Below the pieces are notes generated by a model. The model was not told where the DNA came from. It searched no databases and saw nothing but the letters and a program-made list of their open reading frames with translations. 64,000 nt of DNA from Gambelia wislizenii (lineage: Eukaryota; Chordata; Lepidosauria; Squamata; Crotaphytidae): contig JAUMIR010000002.1 of the NCBI GenBank assembly GCA_030847615.1, forward strand, positions 119,358,309 through 119,422,308. Direction: 5' to 3'. Below, piece after piece: positions 48,098-59,242 of this stretch. Position 1 is the stretch's first letter; every line of letters begins with the position of its first letter. The position numbers and the translations under genes were made by a program.

Positions 48098-48335
48098 TGG
48101 AGGACCAGTGTGGTGTAGTGGTTTGAGTACTGGACTACAACTCTGGAGATCAGGGTTCAAATCCTCAGTAGGCCATGGAACCCCACTGGGTGACCTTGGG
48201 TGGTCATACTCTCTCAGCCTCAGAGGAAGGCAAAGGCAAACACCCTCTGAACAAATCATGCCAATAAAACACCATAATTGGTTTGCCTTATGGTTTCCAT
48301 AAGTTGAAACAACTTGAAAGCACACAGCAGCAACA
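48098..48335 (+). repeat. tRNA-headed CORE-type SINE after HYAL1
   Basis: aggaccagtgtggtgtagtg, cagggttcaaatcctcag (B box), actgggtgaccttgggtgg (CORE), ccaataaaacaccataattg and the 3' end ccataagttgaaacaacttg with a (CAG/CAA) tail. It overlaps the likely HYAL1 3' end. Confidence 0.8.
48263..48268 (+). promoter_or_regulatory. HYAL1: Candidate HYAL1 polyadenylation signal inside a SINE
   Basis: AATAAA 304 bases after the stop codon, inside the 3' part of a tRNA-headed SINE (48098-48335). It is the first canonical hexamer downstream of HYAL1, and T/G-rich sequence follows (ttggtttgccttatggtttc). Use of the site is inferred. Confidence 0.4.
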
Positions 48336-48646
48336 ACTTCCCTAGTGTCTGTTTCCTCTTTCTCCATGCAGAGACAGAGCTGGAGCTCCTTGGCCCATTT
48401 TGTATAAAAAGAGTCCCTTTTGAGTGCCACTGGCCTGCCCAAATGCAAAGGTTTCCGTCATATAAGGAAACCTTCCTTGTTTCAGAGAATGTGTGCCTTT
48501 CTTACCCTTCAAGAGAAGATTGGAAACATCCACATGCTGGAGGTTCTCTTCCCCTGTGCTAGGCCTTAGAACAGGGATGGACAATTACAGCAGAACCAGG
48601 GGTCAGTTTTCTGCCCTGGGTCCTTCTGAGGGCCACATCCCCCTCT

Positions 48647-49758
48647 CTGGCTTTTCTTCGCAAACGAAGATTCAGGAAGGATTCATCCCGCGCTTTCTGC
48701 AAGCACGCTGATGACTAAAAAGGCCAATCCGAGATAAACAAGTCTGGTTGCAAAAAGCACAGCAGAAGGTCTCCTTGGGTGATGTTTTTGGGTTGTGATT
48801 CTTTCTGCGTTGTCGTTTCTCTTCAAGACTTGTTCGTCATGAGTTCTCAAATAAGGCTGCAGCATTGTGGATAGTGCGTCTCCATGCCTCCCGATGTGAG
48901 GCCAGGGCGGACCACTGTTGGTGATCAATTTGGCCGAGCCTGAGATGTTGTTTCAGGGAGTCTTTGTATCGCTTTTTTGGAGCGCCCCTCTTACACTGAC
49001 CCGTGGCGAGTTCACCATAGAGTAGTATTTTTGGGAGGCAATGGTCCTCCATCCTAGAAACGTGCCCTGCCCAGCGCAGCTGCGTTCTCAATATCATGGC
49101 CTCAATGCTGGTGATCCCTGCTTGCTCAAGGACAGCAACATTCGTCACATAGTCAGTCCAGTGTATATTTAGGATTGTGCGTAGACAGCGCTGATGAAAG
49201 CGCTCGAGGAGTCGTAGGTGGTAGCGATAGGTGACCCATGTTTCAGATCCATAAAGGAGAACAGACAGTACAATGGCTCTATACACACTGATTTTTGTGC
49301 TTTGCCTCAGGTGTTTATTGCTCCAGACTCTTTTGTGAAGTCTTCCAAATGCACTATATGCCTTTGCTAATCTGTGATTGATCTCTTTGTCAATCTTTGC
49401 ATCTAAGGAGATGATGCTTCCCAGGTAGGTGAACTGCTGAACGGACTTGAGCACAGATTTGCCGACGGCAATGTGGGGATGGTGGTGTTTGTCCTGTGGT
49501 GCAGGCTGGTAAAGAACTTCTGTTTTCTTCAGGTTGACTTCTAGCCCAAACAGCTCTGCAGCTGTTGCAAAGCAGGACGTTAGGCGCTGCAGAGCTGCTT
49601 CTGTGTGGGCAACAAGGGCAGCATCATCGGCGAAGAGCAGCTCACGGACTAGATAGTTTAGAGTCTTAGTGTGAGCCCTCAGACGGCTTAGGTTAAACAA
49701 GCTACCATCAGTACGGTAACGTATATAGATGCCGTCGTCTTCTTCAAGCTCTGCCATA
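48647..49758 (-). mobile_element. Non-LTR retrotransposon with terminal zinc finger, copy B
   Basis: The minus frame is open from 49814 to 48837: FNLSRLRAHTKTLNYLVREL, LLFADDAALVAHTEAALQ (intact F-A-D-D), FTYLGSIISLDAKID, LLYGSETWVTY, LRTQLRWAGHVSRMEDHCLP, KKRYKDSLKQH. The zinc-finger C-terminus (CAFCNQTCLSRIGLFSHQRAC) continues in a shifted frame to about 48690. The 5' end is cut at gctctgccatag, exactly where copy A is cut. Confidence 0.8.
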
Positions 49759-50233
49759 GGGCCACATGAACTGGCAAAAATAAAAGCAAAAAATGGAAGC
49801 AACCCAAAATCCACTTCTCGGTCTGAAAAACAAAAAGTACATAGGTATTTTTAAAATGGCTAGCAGTGCAGAGGCTCCCTGCATCTTATTTAAAAGGTGA
49901 ATTGTCACCTCTGGAAACTTGTAGAAGTAGCAATTCACTTCCCCCTCCTTTTGGTTAGAAAAGGAATGGTCCAGGAGGTCTAGAGTGGTTGAGTGCTGCA
50001 AAGAAAAAATGTAATACAATAGAAAAATAGAATAGAATAGGAAAAAAAGCATGTGCTCACCAGACAGCACTTTGTATACCCTTCCTTTAGAGTAACACCA
50101 TATATATTCATATGTTTGAACACACACACACACATAGAATATAAATTGATAGATGCATACATCCTTGGCTGCCATAGCTGCGGGGATTGGGGTGGTGTCT
50201 TTTAGGTGTAGATTTTGTGCTTCAAGTGGGAGT

Positions 50234-50830
50234 CAATAATAATAATAATAATAATAATATTTATTTATATTCCACCCATCTATGAAACGCAATCAGGGCA
50301 GCTTACAACAATTAAAATATACATCCCGAACCCTCAATCCCACCCACCCCCTTAAAATACAATTAAATAATTCAGGAATTAAAACATAGTTTTTTAAAAA
50401 TTAAAAATTAAAAATAAACAACAGACAGTGGCCATAGCAAGGTCAGGACAAGCTAGATTTTTTTTTTAATGGCCGGGTATCCAGGGAAAGGCCTGCCAGA
50501 AGAGATCCATCTTAAGAGCTTTTAAAAAGCTATTTTGGGTGGTGATATGACGGATCTCATCCGGCAGGCCATTCCATAATCTGGGAGCAATAGCCGAAAA
50601 GGTCCTCTGGGAGGTCGAAGAAAGCCTAGTTTTTAAAGATTGTAGCAGATTCCTCCCAGAGGACCTGAGTGTACAGGGAGGATTATATGGAAGGAGGTGG
50701 TCCCGAAGATAGGTTGGACCCAAGCCATTTAGGGCTTTAAAGGTGATAACCAACACCTTGTACTGGGCCCGGAAACTAATGGGCAGCCAGTGGAGTGATC
50801 TTAAGATCAGTGTTATATGGTTATGCATTT
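50234..50830 (-). mobile_element. L2 LINE 3' part, minus strand
   Basis: The (AAT)n tail is at 50234-50260, then the minus frame 50828-50466: ITLILRSLHWLPISFRAQYKV, GPTYLRDHLLPYNPPCTLRS, FSAIAPRLWNGLPDEIR. It matches the C-terminus of the L2 at 22397. The 5' end is truncated near 50830. Confidence 0.85.
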
Positions 50831-50834
50831 GTTT

Positions 50835-51655
50835 TTAGATTTTATTCACAGTTAGATGTCTTGGACTGAATGTATGTGCTAAGGATGAGGTTTCTATCTT
50901 TTGAGAAAGGACTGAACAAATCCTTTGATATCACTACACATCACCACAGCTGACTTTGGGAAGAGCAAAAGGTGGCAGTGTTGTGTCATATTGTGAGACT
51001 CTGCTGGCGCAGCAGTATACAAACCTCTGCCTAAGCACTTTTTGATAGCAAGTCTTACACCATTACTAGTCTGTCCAGATCTGCCTTCAGGTCACACACA
51101 CACATAGATATAGGCCTGCCTTTTATTTAAATTAGCAGAAGCCAAAGATTACTATCCAACAGTATCAATCAGAAGCTACCAAATACAGTATAGAGTCTTC
51201 TGCAAACAGATCTATGTGTTTCCTCCTATTGTCTCCACCCCTCCCAAGACACTGCAGAAGCATTACTTCTGCTTTATTTACAACTGGCCCAGGAACAAAT
51301 AGTGTTCCTTGTGAGGCAGTTGCACAGTATTTATGTACACAGATGCTACAGCAGCTGCTATGAAAGCTACCTAAAAAGCTTTGTGCAGTGGGCAGCACCT
51401 TGTAGAAACCAAGTGGAAAATCTCTCCACCTCCAGGATAATCATGCAGAGAGCTGCCTCCTTGCTGCTACTGCCTCCCCTCATCCCAGTGATCCTGATCT
51501 AGCTGGCTGTCTCCTAGCTGCTATTGTACCATGTAAACGAATAAGCCAAATTTGGTGTAGCCTGGGGGTGGACAGACTTTGAGGCTGCAGGATATGCTTT
51601 GTTTTTCTTATATGATAACAAAGATGGAATCTCCTTTCATGCCAGGAGTAATAAC
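50835..51655. other. Intergenic stretch, nothing recognised
   Basis: No supported gene or repeat; a short CA run is near 51100. Confidence 0.3.
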
Positions 51656-51659
51656 AGTA

Positions 51660-51852
51660 AGATCATAGAATCATAGAGTTGGAAGAGACCTCAAGGGCTA
51701 TCCAGTCCAACCCCCTGCCATGCAGGAATACACAATCAAATCATTCCCAATAGATGGTCATCCAGCCGCTGTTTAAGAACCTCCAAAGAAGGAGACTCCA
51801 CCACACTCCGAGCCACTGTATTCCACTTCTGAACAGCTCTTACTGTCATGTA
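51660..51852 (-). repeat. CR1 LINE 3' end, minus strand
   Basis: gatcatagaatcatagagtt, ctatccagtccaaccccctg, tgcaggaatacacaatcaaa, aacagctcttactgtcatgt. Truncated after about 190 bases. Confidence 0.8.
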
Positions 51853-51854
51853 GT

Positions 51855-52540
51855 GCCTACTTTTACTTAATTAAATATACTTAATAAATCACTGAACTGT
51901 GCTAAACCGAACAGACGTTTGTCTTTTAAAATCACAATGGTATTCTAGAGGCGGGTCAGGCAGTGCATTGCTTAGGCAGGCAGCCTGGTGGTTTCTTTGG
52001 ACTCAAGCAATGGACTGTTAATGGCTCCCCTTTCAGTTCCTTCATCTTCTGTAATTCTACATCCTCACATTTTGCATACATAGTAGCACAAGACATTCAC
52101 CTGCCTGTTCAGTAAAACCATTCGTTGCCTTCTTTGTACACATTTTACCCCCATTCATGTGCATATACATGCTCAAACAAGTCCACATTTTGTTAAAACA
52201 ACAAACAGGAGTAGCTGTGTGGTCCAGCAGTTAAAAACAAATAGTATCTTTATTAGGTATCTTTAAGTAGTATCTTTATTAGTATCATCCAAAAAGTCAC
52301 AGATGTTCTCTAGACATCATGTACCAGTCTAGATGGTATGAATTTGAGGATGGGTAAGTTGATGGGGGAGGGAGACAAAAAGTTCCAAAATCCAGCCAGA
52401 GGTACCAGCTGCTGTGTAAATTGTTACTTTTATGATTTCCTTCTCTGAGTCTGCAAACTCTGATTTGGAAGTCAGTCTGACTGCAAACATAATGGGCATC
52501 TAGCTTGATGGAGAACTCAAAAGGTTGTACGTTTTTGTAT
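51855..52540. other. Intergenic stretch, nothing recognised
   Basis: No supported feature; a short tandem tatctttattagtat repeat near 52240-52285. Confidence 0.3.
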
Positions 52541-52549
52541 CATTTTTGT

Positions 52550-53650
52550 TTGCCCAATGTTATAATGATTGCCCAATGCTACGATTCTAGTCCACTTTGT
52601 ATATGGGACACCTACACTCCCCCTTTCCCTATGGAGCCACAGACAGAATAGGGAAACTGATGAAACACAACCTCCAAACGATCTACAGACCAACCAAGAA
52701 AATCCAAGAAATGCCATGATCAGCAAAGGACAAAAGAGACCCTCTCACAGCAGCAGGAGTTTACCGCATACCATGCAGCTGTGGACAAGTTTACATAGGG
52801 ACCACTAAACGCAGTATGCAAACATGAATCAAGGAACATGAGAGACACTACTGACTGGGTCAGCCAGAAAAATCAGCAGTAGCAGAACATGTTATAAACC
52901 AACCTGGACACAAAATGTTATTTAAAAACACAGAAATTCTAGTCCAGGCCAACAACTATCATGTCAGAATGCACAGAGAAGCTATTGAAATTCACAAACC
53001 CCTGAACAACTTAAACAGGAAAGGAGAAACCCTAAAAGTAAACAAAATCTGTAGGTTTTCTGTGGGGTTTTTTTTTTGGGCTGTGAGGCCATGCTCTGGA
53101 AGAGTTTATTCCTGACATTTCGCCTGCATCTGTGGCTGGCATCTCTGAATTCTCTGAAGATGCCAGCCACAGATGCAGATGAAACATCAGGAATAAATTC
53201 TTCCAGAACACAGCCTCACAGCCCGAAAAAACCCACAGAAAACCTATAGATGCTGGCCGTGAAAGCCCTCGACTTCACATTGAACATCTCTACGGGGAGA
53301 AATTGTTCCAAAACAAAATCTGGCTTCCAGGTTTGAAAAACAATAGAATCAAAACTCAACACTTGCAAATGAATTCCACCAAGGAACAGGGGGATTTCCA
53401 GCAGATGATGGGTCATCAACCAACCATTAGCCAAACAGACACTAATCCTCCTTGCATTTCTACACCCAGAAACTAACCATTCAAATACACAAATTTACAT
53501 ATACTCCCCAACAGGGGTTCACAGTATATAAACTCCACACTCCTACCCAACCATTCTCTGAAGATGCCAGCCACAGATGCAGGTGAAACGTCAGAAGTAA
53601 ACTCTTCCAGAACACGGCCTCACAGCTTGGAAAAATCCCAAGGAAAATCT
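52550..53650 (+). mobile_element. Penelope-like element with nested hairpin insertion
   Basis: The + strand encodes, in broken frames, the reverse-transcriptase tail and GIY-YIG domain (gcagctgtggacaagtttac; then MLFKNTEILVQANNYHV, REAIEIHKPLNNLNRKGETL at 52915-53040). The copy continues after 53320 (aaacaaaatctggcttccag) into the terminal repeat 53400-53650 (cacagatgcaggtgaaacgt). A 270-base palindromic Penelope fragment is inserted at about 53050-53320. Confidence 0.75.
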
Positions 53651-56395
53651 CTGGTGGGATGAGTCTCATGATTGGAATGTACTAATAGAGGGGTATAACC
53701 TATTTCAGGGAAACAGACCAAACAGGGAGGGAGTAGCATTATGTGCTAAGGATGTGTACACCTGTGAACAGATCCATGACTTAAATCCTGGACACCAGGT
53801 CGAGAGCATCTGGATGAAAATTAGGGAAGAGAGAAATAACAGGGATGACACGGTGGGGATCTACTACAGACCTCCAAGCCCAACTGAGGGCTTGGATGAT
53901 GCCTTCCTGGAACAGATGACCACACATTCAGAAAGGAGAGATGTAGTAGTAATGGGGGATTTCAACAAACCTGATATTTGTTGGAAGTCAAACTCTGCCA
54001 AAAATTTAAGATCCAACAATTTCCTCACTTGCCTTGCAGACAACTTCATTGTCCAGAAGGTGGAAGAGGCAACAAGGGGATCAGCTATTATAGATCTGAT
54101 CCTAACCAACAGTGATAACCTAGTTAATGGAGTGGAAGTGGTGGAATCCTTAGAGGGGAGTGACCATGTTCTGCTGGAGCAAGCGTAGTCAAACACACAT
54201 TCCAGAGTTTAAGAAAGCTGATTTCAGTTAACTTAGGGAAATACTAGGGTTGATCCCCTGGTAGGGAATACGAAAAGAGAAGAGAGTTCATGATGGATGG
54301 GATTTTCTTCAAAGTGAGATATTGAAGGCACAACTTCAAACAGTTCAATGAAGAGGAAAAATGGGAGGTATCTAAAGAAACCAGGATGGATGTCTAAAGA
54401 ACTTTCAACTGAGCTAAGATTTAAAAAGGACATATACAAGAAATGAAAAAGGAGGGAAATCACCAAAGAATTCAAACAAACAGCTAGCTCATGTAGGGGG
54501 ATAGTCAGAAAAGCCAAGGCTCAGCTGGAACTCAGGCTTGCTAGAGAGGTTAAAAACAATAAAATTGGCTTTTTTGGTTATGTCCATAGCAAAAGGAAGA
54601 ACAAGGAAGTGATAGGACCGCTGTGTGGAAAAGATGGCAAATGCTAGCAGGGGACAGAGAAAAGGCAAAACTACTCAATAACTTCTTTGTTTCAGTCTTG
54701 TCCCAAAAGGAGAATAGCACCAAACCTGGGGGGAATGGAGCAGACGATGCAGGAGAAATGGAGCATAGAACTGGTAAAGAGGTAGTACAGGAATACCTGA
54801 CTACTCTAAATGAATTCAAGTCTCCAGAGTCAGATGAACTACATCCAAGGGTATTAAAAGAGGTGGCAGAAGTAATCTCAGAGCCACTGTCAATGATTTT
54901 TGAGAATTCCTAGAGAACAGGAGAGATCCCAGCAGACTGGAGGAGGGCAAATGTTGTCCCCATCTTCAAAAGGGGGGGGGGGAAGAGGATCTAAGTAATT
55001 ACTGCTGAGTCAGCCTGACATCAGTATTAGGAAAGATTCTAGATCAGATCATTAAACAGACAATCTGTAAGCACTTGGAAAAGGATGCCAGGATTACTAA
55101 AAGTCAACATGAGTTTCTCAAAAACAAGTTGTGTCAAACTAATCTTATTTTTTTATAGAGTCGCAAGCTTGGTAGATGAAGAGAATGTTGTGGATATACC
55201 ATAACTTGATTTCAGTATGGCCTTTGACAAAGTCCCCCATGATATTCTTGCAAACAAGCTAGTCAAATGTGGGCTAGACAATGCAACTGTTAGGTGTATT
55301 TGTAATTTGTTGACCGATCAAACCCAAAGGGTGCTCATCAATGACTCCTCTTCATTATGGAGAGAAGGAATTAATGGGGTGCCACAGGGTTCTGTCCTGA
55401 GACCAGTGCTATTCAACATCTTTTTCAATGACTTGGATGCATGAATGGAGGACATTCTTATCACGTTTGCAGATAACACCAAATTAGGAGCAGTAGCTAA
55501 TACCCCAGAGGACAGGATCAAAATTCAAAACGATCTTAACTGATTGAAGAGCTGACCCAAAACTAACAAAATGAATTTCAACTGGAAGAAATGTAGAATA
55601 CTGCACTTGGGCAGTAAAAACTAAATGCACAGATATAGGATGGGTGACTCCTGGCTTGTTAGCAGTGCATGCAAAAGGGATCTAGGAGACTTAGTGGACC
55701 ACTAGCTGAACATGAGTCAGCAGTGTGACGCGGTAGCTTAAAAAGCCAGTGTGATTCTAGGCTGCATCAATAGGAGTATAATGTCTAGATGGAGGGCAGT
55801 AATAGTGCCACTCTATTCTGCTTTGGTCAGACCTCACCTGGAATACTGTGTCCAGTTCTGGGCCCACAATTCAAGAAGGATATTGAGAAGCTGGAACATG
55901 TCCAGAGGAGGGCAACCAAAATGGTGGGAGGTCTAGAAGCCATGCCTTATGAGGAGCGGCTTAGGGAGCTGGGTATGTTTAGCCTGGGGAAGAGAAGGTT
56001 AAGAGGGGACATGATAGCCATGTTTAAATATATGAAGAGTGTCATACTGAGGATGGAACAAGCCTGTTTTCTGCAGCTCCAGAGACTAGGACACAGAACA
56101 ATGGACTCAAATACAGGAAATGAGATTCCACCTAAACATTAGGTGGGGGTTGGGCTGGATTGCCCTTGTGGTCTCTTCCAGCTCTACAATTCTATCATTC
56201 TATGATTAGGAAGAACTTTCTGATAGTAGGAGCCATTGGACGCACTGTCAAAGAAGGAGTCTCCTTCTTTGGAGGTTCTTAAACAGAGGCTGGATGGCCA
56301 CCTGTTGGGAGTGCTTTGACTGTGTATTCCTGCATGGCAGGGGGTTGGGCTGGATTGCTCTTGTGGTCTCTCCTAACTATGATTCTATGATTCAC
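53651..56395 (+). mobile_element. Long CR1 LINE copy, broken
   Basis: The endonuclease part is at 53754-54188 (VGIYYRPPSPTEGLDDAFLEQ, VVMGDFNKPDICW, IIDLILTNSDNLV, GSDHVLL). RT pieces are at 54623-54913, 55217-55444 ([40 protein letters not shown]) and 55751-56142 ([24 protein letters not shown]). The catalytic region reads FADN rather than FADD. It has several frameshifts and stops. Tail attctatgattc at 56380-56392. It abuts the Penelope element on its left. Confidence 0.9.
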
Positions 56396-56524
56396 ACACA
56401 CAAAGGAAAAGAACCATTTATTTATTCATTCCATTTATATGCAGCTTTACTTCTGATGAAGGCAGCTCACAAAGCTAAAACAAGGAAACATATTCAGGGG
56501 GAGCTGTGATGGCCATATAGCAAA

Positions 56525-56750
56525 ATACAACAAATCCCAAATCCACAAAATAAGAATTCCTTTATTGGCCAAACAAAATATAGAAAATGCATTATGGAAG
56601 CTTTCAGCTTCACATCTTTGCCTGTACGATTCTTAACATCTTTGCCTGATGAAGAAGCCAGTGAGACTTTGAAAGCGTTGCGTGATGTATTTTCTACATT
56701 TTGGTTGGCCAATAAAGGTATCTGCTCTTTTGTGGATTTTGTTGTATAAA
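56525..56750. repeat. Palindromic element of about 225 bases
   Basis: ttcctttattggccaaacaaa with gaaaatgcattatggaagct on the left is inverted in attttctacattttggttgg...ccaataaagg on the right. The arms are about 70-80 bases with mismatches. Family unknown. Confidence 0.55.
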
Positions 56751-56824
56751 GCTAAACAAGATCAGCTAAAAAACATGGAAATAGAAATTAAATATCACAT
56801 TAAAACCATTAAAATTTGAAAACC

Positions 56825-56842
56825 ATACACACACACATACAT

Positions 56843-56896
<54 letters not shown>
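56825..56896. repeat. (CA)n-(GA)n microsatellite
   Basis: acacac runs from 56825 change to agagag at about 56860 and end at 56896, at the left edge of the outer Tigger-like element. Confidence 0.85.
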
Positions 56897-56898
<2 letters not shown>

Positions 56899-57015
56899 GT
56901 CCCTTCATATTCACTGGGGTTTGGTTCCAGGACCACCCCCCACCATGGATACCAAAATCCGTGAATACTCAAGTCGCATTATATGTAATGGCATAGCAAA
57001 ATGGTGTCCCTTATA

Positions 57016-59242
57016 CAGTCTCCCCTCCACATTCGCAAACCTGACATTCGCAGTTTTGATTATTTGAGGTTTTGGGAGGGCCCCCCCAAAACCGCGACAA
57101 GGGGCCTCCGGGGGCCCCGTGAAAGCCCTGGGAGGGAGCGGGGAGGGCCGGGGAGACGTCCACGGGGCCTTCGGAGACCCTCCGGAGGCCCCGCGAAGGC
57201 CTTGGGAAGGAGGGGGGAGGGCTGGGGAGGCCTTCACGGGGCCCCCGAGACGCTCCGGAGGCCCCATGAAGGCCCGGTGAGGGGGTGGAAGGGCTGGGGA
57301 GGCAAACATGGGGCCACAGGAGATACTCCGGAGGCCCCATGAAGGCCTGGGGAAGGGCTGGGGAGGCCTCCATGGGGCCTCCGGAGACGCTCCGGAGGCC
57401 CCATGAAGGCCTGGGAGGGAGCGGGGAGTCCTCCATGGGGCCTCCGGAGACGCTCCGGAGGCCCCATGAAGGCCTGGGAGGGAGCGGGGAGGGCCGGGAG
57501 AGGCCTCCGCGGGGCCTTCCTAGGCCCGCGAAGCCCCGGGGAGGGAGGGGGGAGGGCCGGGGAGGCCTCCATGGGGCCTCCGGAGACGCTCTGGAGGCCC
57601 CATGAAGGCCTGGGAGGAAGCGGGGAGGGCCAGGGAGGCCTCCATTGGGCCTACATGGGGCCTCCGGAGACGCTCTGGAGGCCCCATGAAGGCCTCGGGG
57701 AGGGCTGGGGAGGCCTCCATGGGGCCTCCGGAGACGCTCCGGAGGCCCCATGAAGGCCTGGGAGGGAGCGGGGAGGGCCGGGAAGGCCTCCGCGGGGCCT
57801 TGCTAGGCCCCACGAAGACCCGGGGAGGGAGTGGGAGGGCCGGGAGAGGCCTCCGCGGGGCCTTGCTAGGCCCCACAAAGGCCCGGGGAGGGGATGGGGA
57901 GGGCCGGGGAGGCCTCCATGGGGCCTCTGGAGACGCTCCGGAGGCCCCATGAAGGCCTTGGGGAGGGCTGGGGAGGCCTCCATGGGGCCTTTGGAGACGC
58001 TCCGGAGGCCCCGCGAAGGCCCGGGGAGGGCCAGGAGAGGCCTCCGCGGGGCCTTGCTAGGCCCCACGAAGGCCCGGGAAGGGAGGGGGGAGGGCCGGGG
58101 AGGCCTCCATGGGGCCTCCAGAGACGGTCCGGAGGCCCCACGAAGGCCTGGGAGGGAGCGGGGAGGGCCGGGAGAGGCCTCCGCGGGGCCTTCCTAGGCC
58201 CGCGAAGCCCCGGGGAGGGAGGGGGGAGGGCCGGGGAGGCCTCCATGGGGCCTCCGGAGACGCTCTGGAGGCCCCATGAAGGCCTGGGAGGAAGCGGGGA
58301 GGGCCAGGGAGGCCTCCATTGGGCCTCCATGGGGCCTCCGGAGACGCTCTGGAGGCCCCATGAAGGCCTCGGGGAGGGCTGGGGAGGCCTCCATGGGGCC
58401 TCCGGAGACGCTCTGGAGGCCCCATGAAGGCCTGGGAGGGAGCGGGGAGGGCCGGGAAGGCATCCGCGGGGCCTTGCTAGGCCCCACAAAGACCCGGGGA
58501 GGGAGTGGGAGGGCCGGGAGAGGCCTCCGCGGGGCCTTGCTAGGCCCCACAAAGGCCCGGGGAGGGGATGGGGAGGGCCGGGGAGGCCTCCATGGGGCCT
58601 CCGGAGACGCTCCGGAGGCCCCATGAAGGCCTTGGGGAGGGCTGGGGAGGCCTCCATGGGGCCTCTGGAGACGCTCCGGAGGCCCCGCGAAGGCCCGGGG
58701 AGGGCCAGGAGAGGCCTCCGCGGGGCCTTGCTAGGCCCCACGAAGGCCCGGGAAGGGAGGGGGGAGGGCCGGGCAGGCCTCCATGGGGCCTCCAGAGATG
58801 GTCCGGAGGCCCCACGAAGGCCCGGGGAGGGAGGGGGGAGGGCCGGGAGAGGCCTCCGCAGGGCCTTACTAGGCCCCACGAAGGCCCGGGGAGGGAGGGG
58901 GGAGGCCAGGAGAGGCCTCCGTGGTGCCCCGCGAAGGCCTTGGGGGCGAGTGTGGAGGGCCGGGGAGGCCTCCGCGGGGCCTCCGGAGACTCTCCGGAGG
59001 CCCCGTTGAGGGCTTGGGCGGGAGGGGGGAGGGCTGGGGAGGCATCCACGGGGCCTCAGGAGGGTCTCCGGAGGCCCCGGGAAGGCCTAGGGAGTGGGGA
59101 GGCTGGGGAAAGCGACTATGGGGCCTCCAGAGGCCCCATGGTCGCTATGGTGGGGGAGGGGGCGGGCAGTCGTTATTCGCGGATTTTTCACATTCGCGGG
59201 GGTACGTGGAACGTAACCCCCGCAAATGTGAAGGGACTACTG
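57016..59242. mobile_element. Inner Tigger-like element carrying a minisatellite
   Basis: It starts cagtctcccctccacattcg and ends gcaaatgtgaagggactactg, inverted repeats of the same family as 6149-6744, with TA on each side. It is 2227 bases long, of which about 2080 are GC-rich tandem repeats. No transposase. Confidence 0.75.
57070..59150. repeat. GC-rich minisatellite with higher-order repeat
   Basis: Units of about 60-72 bases of two kinds alternate irregularly: one has the near-palindrome ggggcctccggagacgctcc followed by ggaggcccc; the other has ggggccttgctaggcccc. Both are separated by G-rich spacers (gggagggagcggggaggg). A block of about 660 bases is duplicated with a constant offset of 674 bases (for example 57521 and 58195, 57641 and 58315, 57891 and 58565, 58031 and 58705). 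Confidence 0.85.

Noticed and set aside
57866..58879. 337-codon minus-strand frame and other long frames in 57-59 kb
   Set aside because: They are open in several frames and on both strands because of the GC-rich tandem repeat; no start context, domain or splice support.
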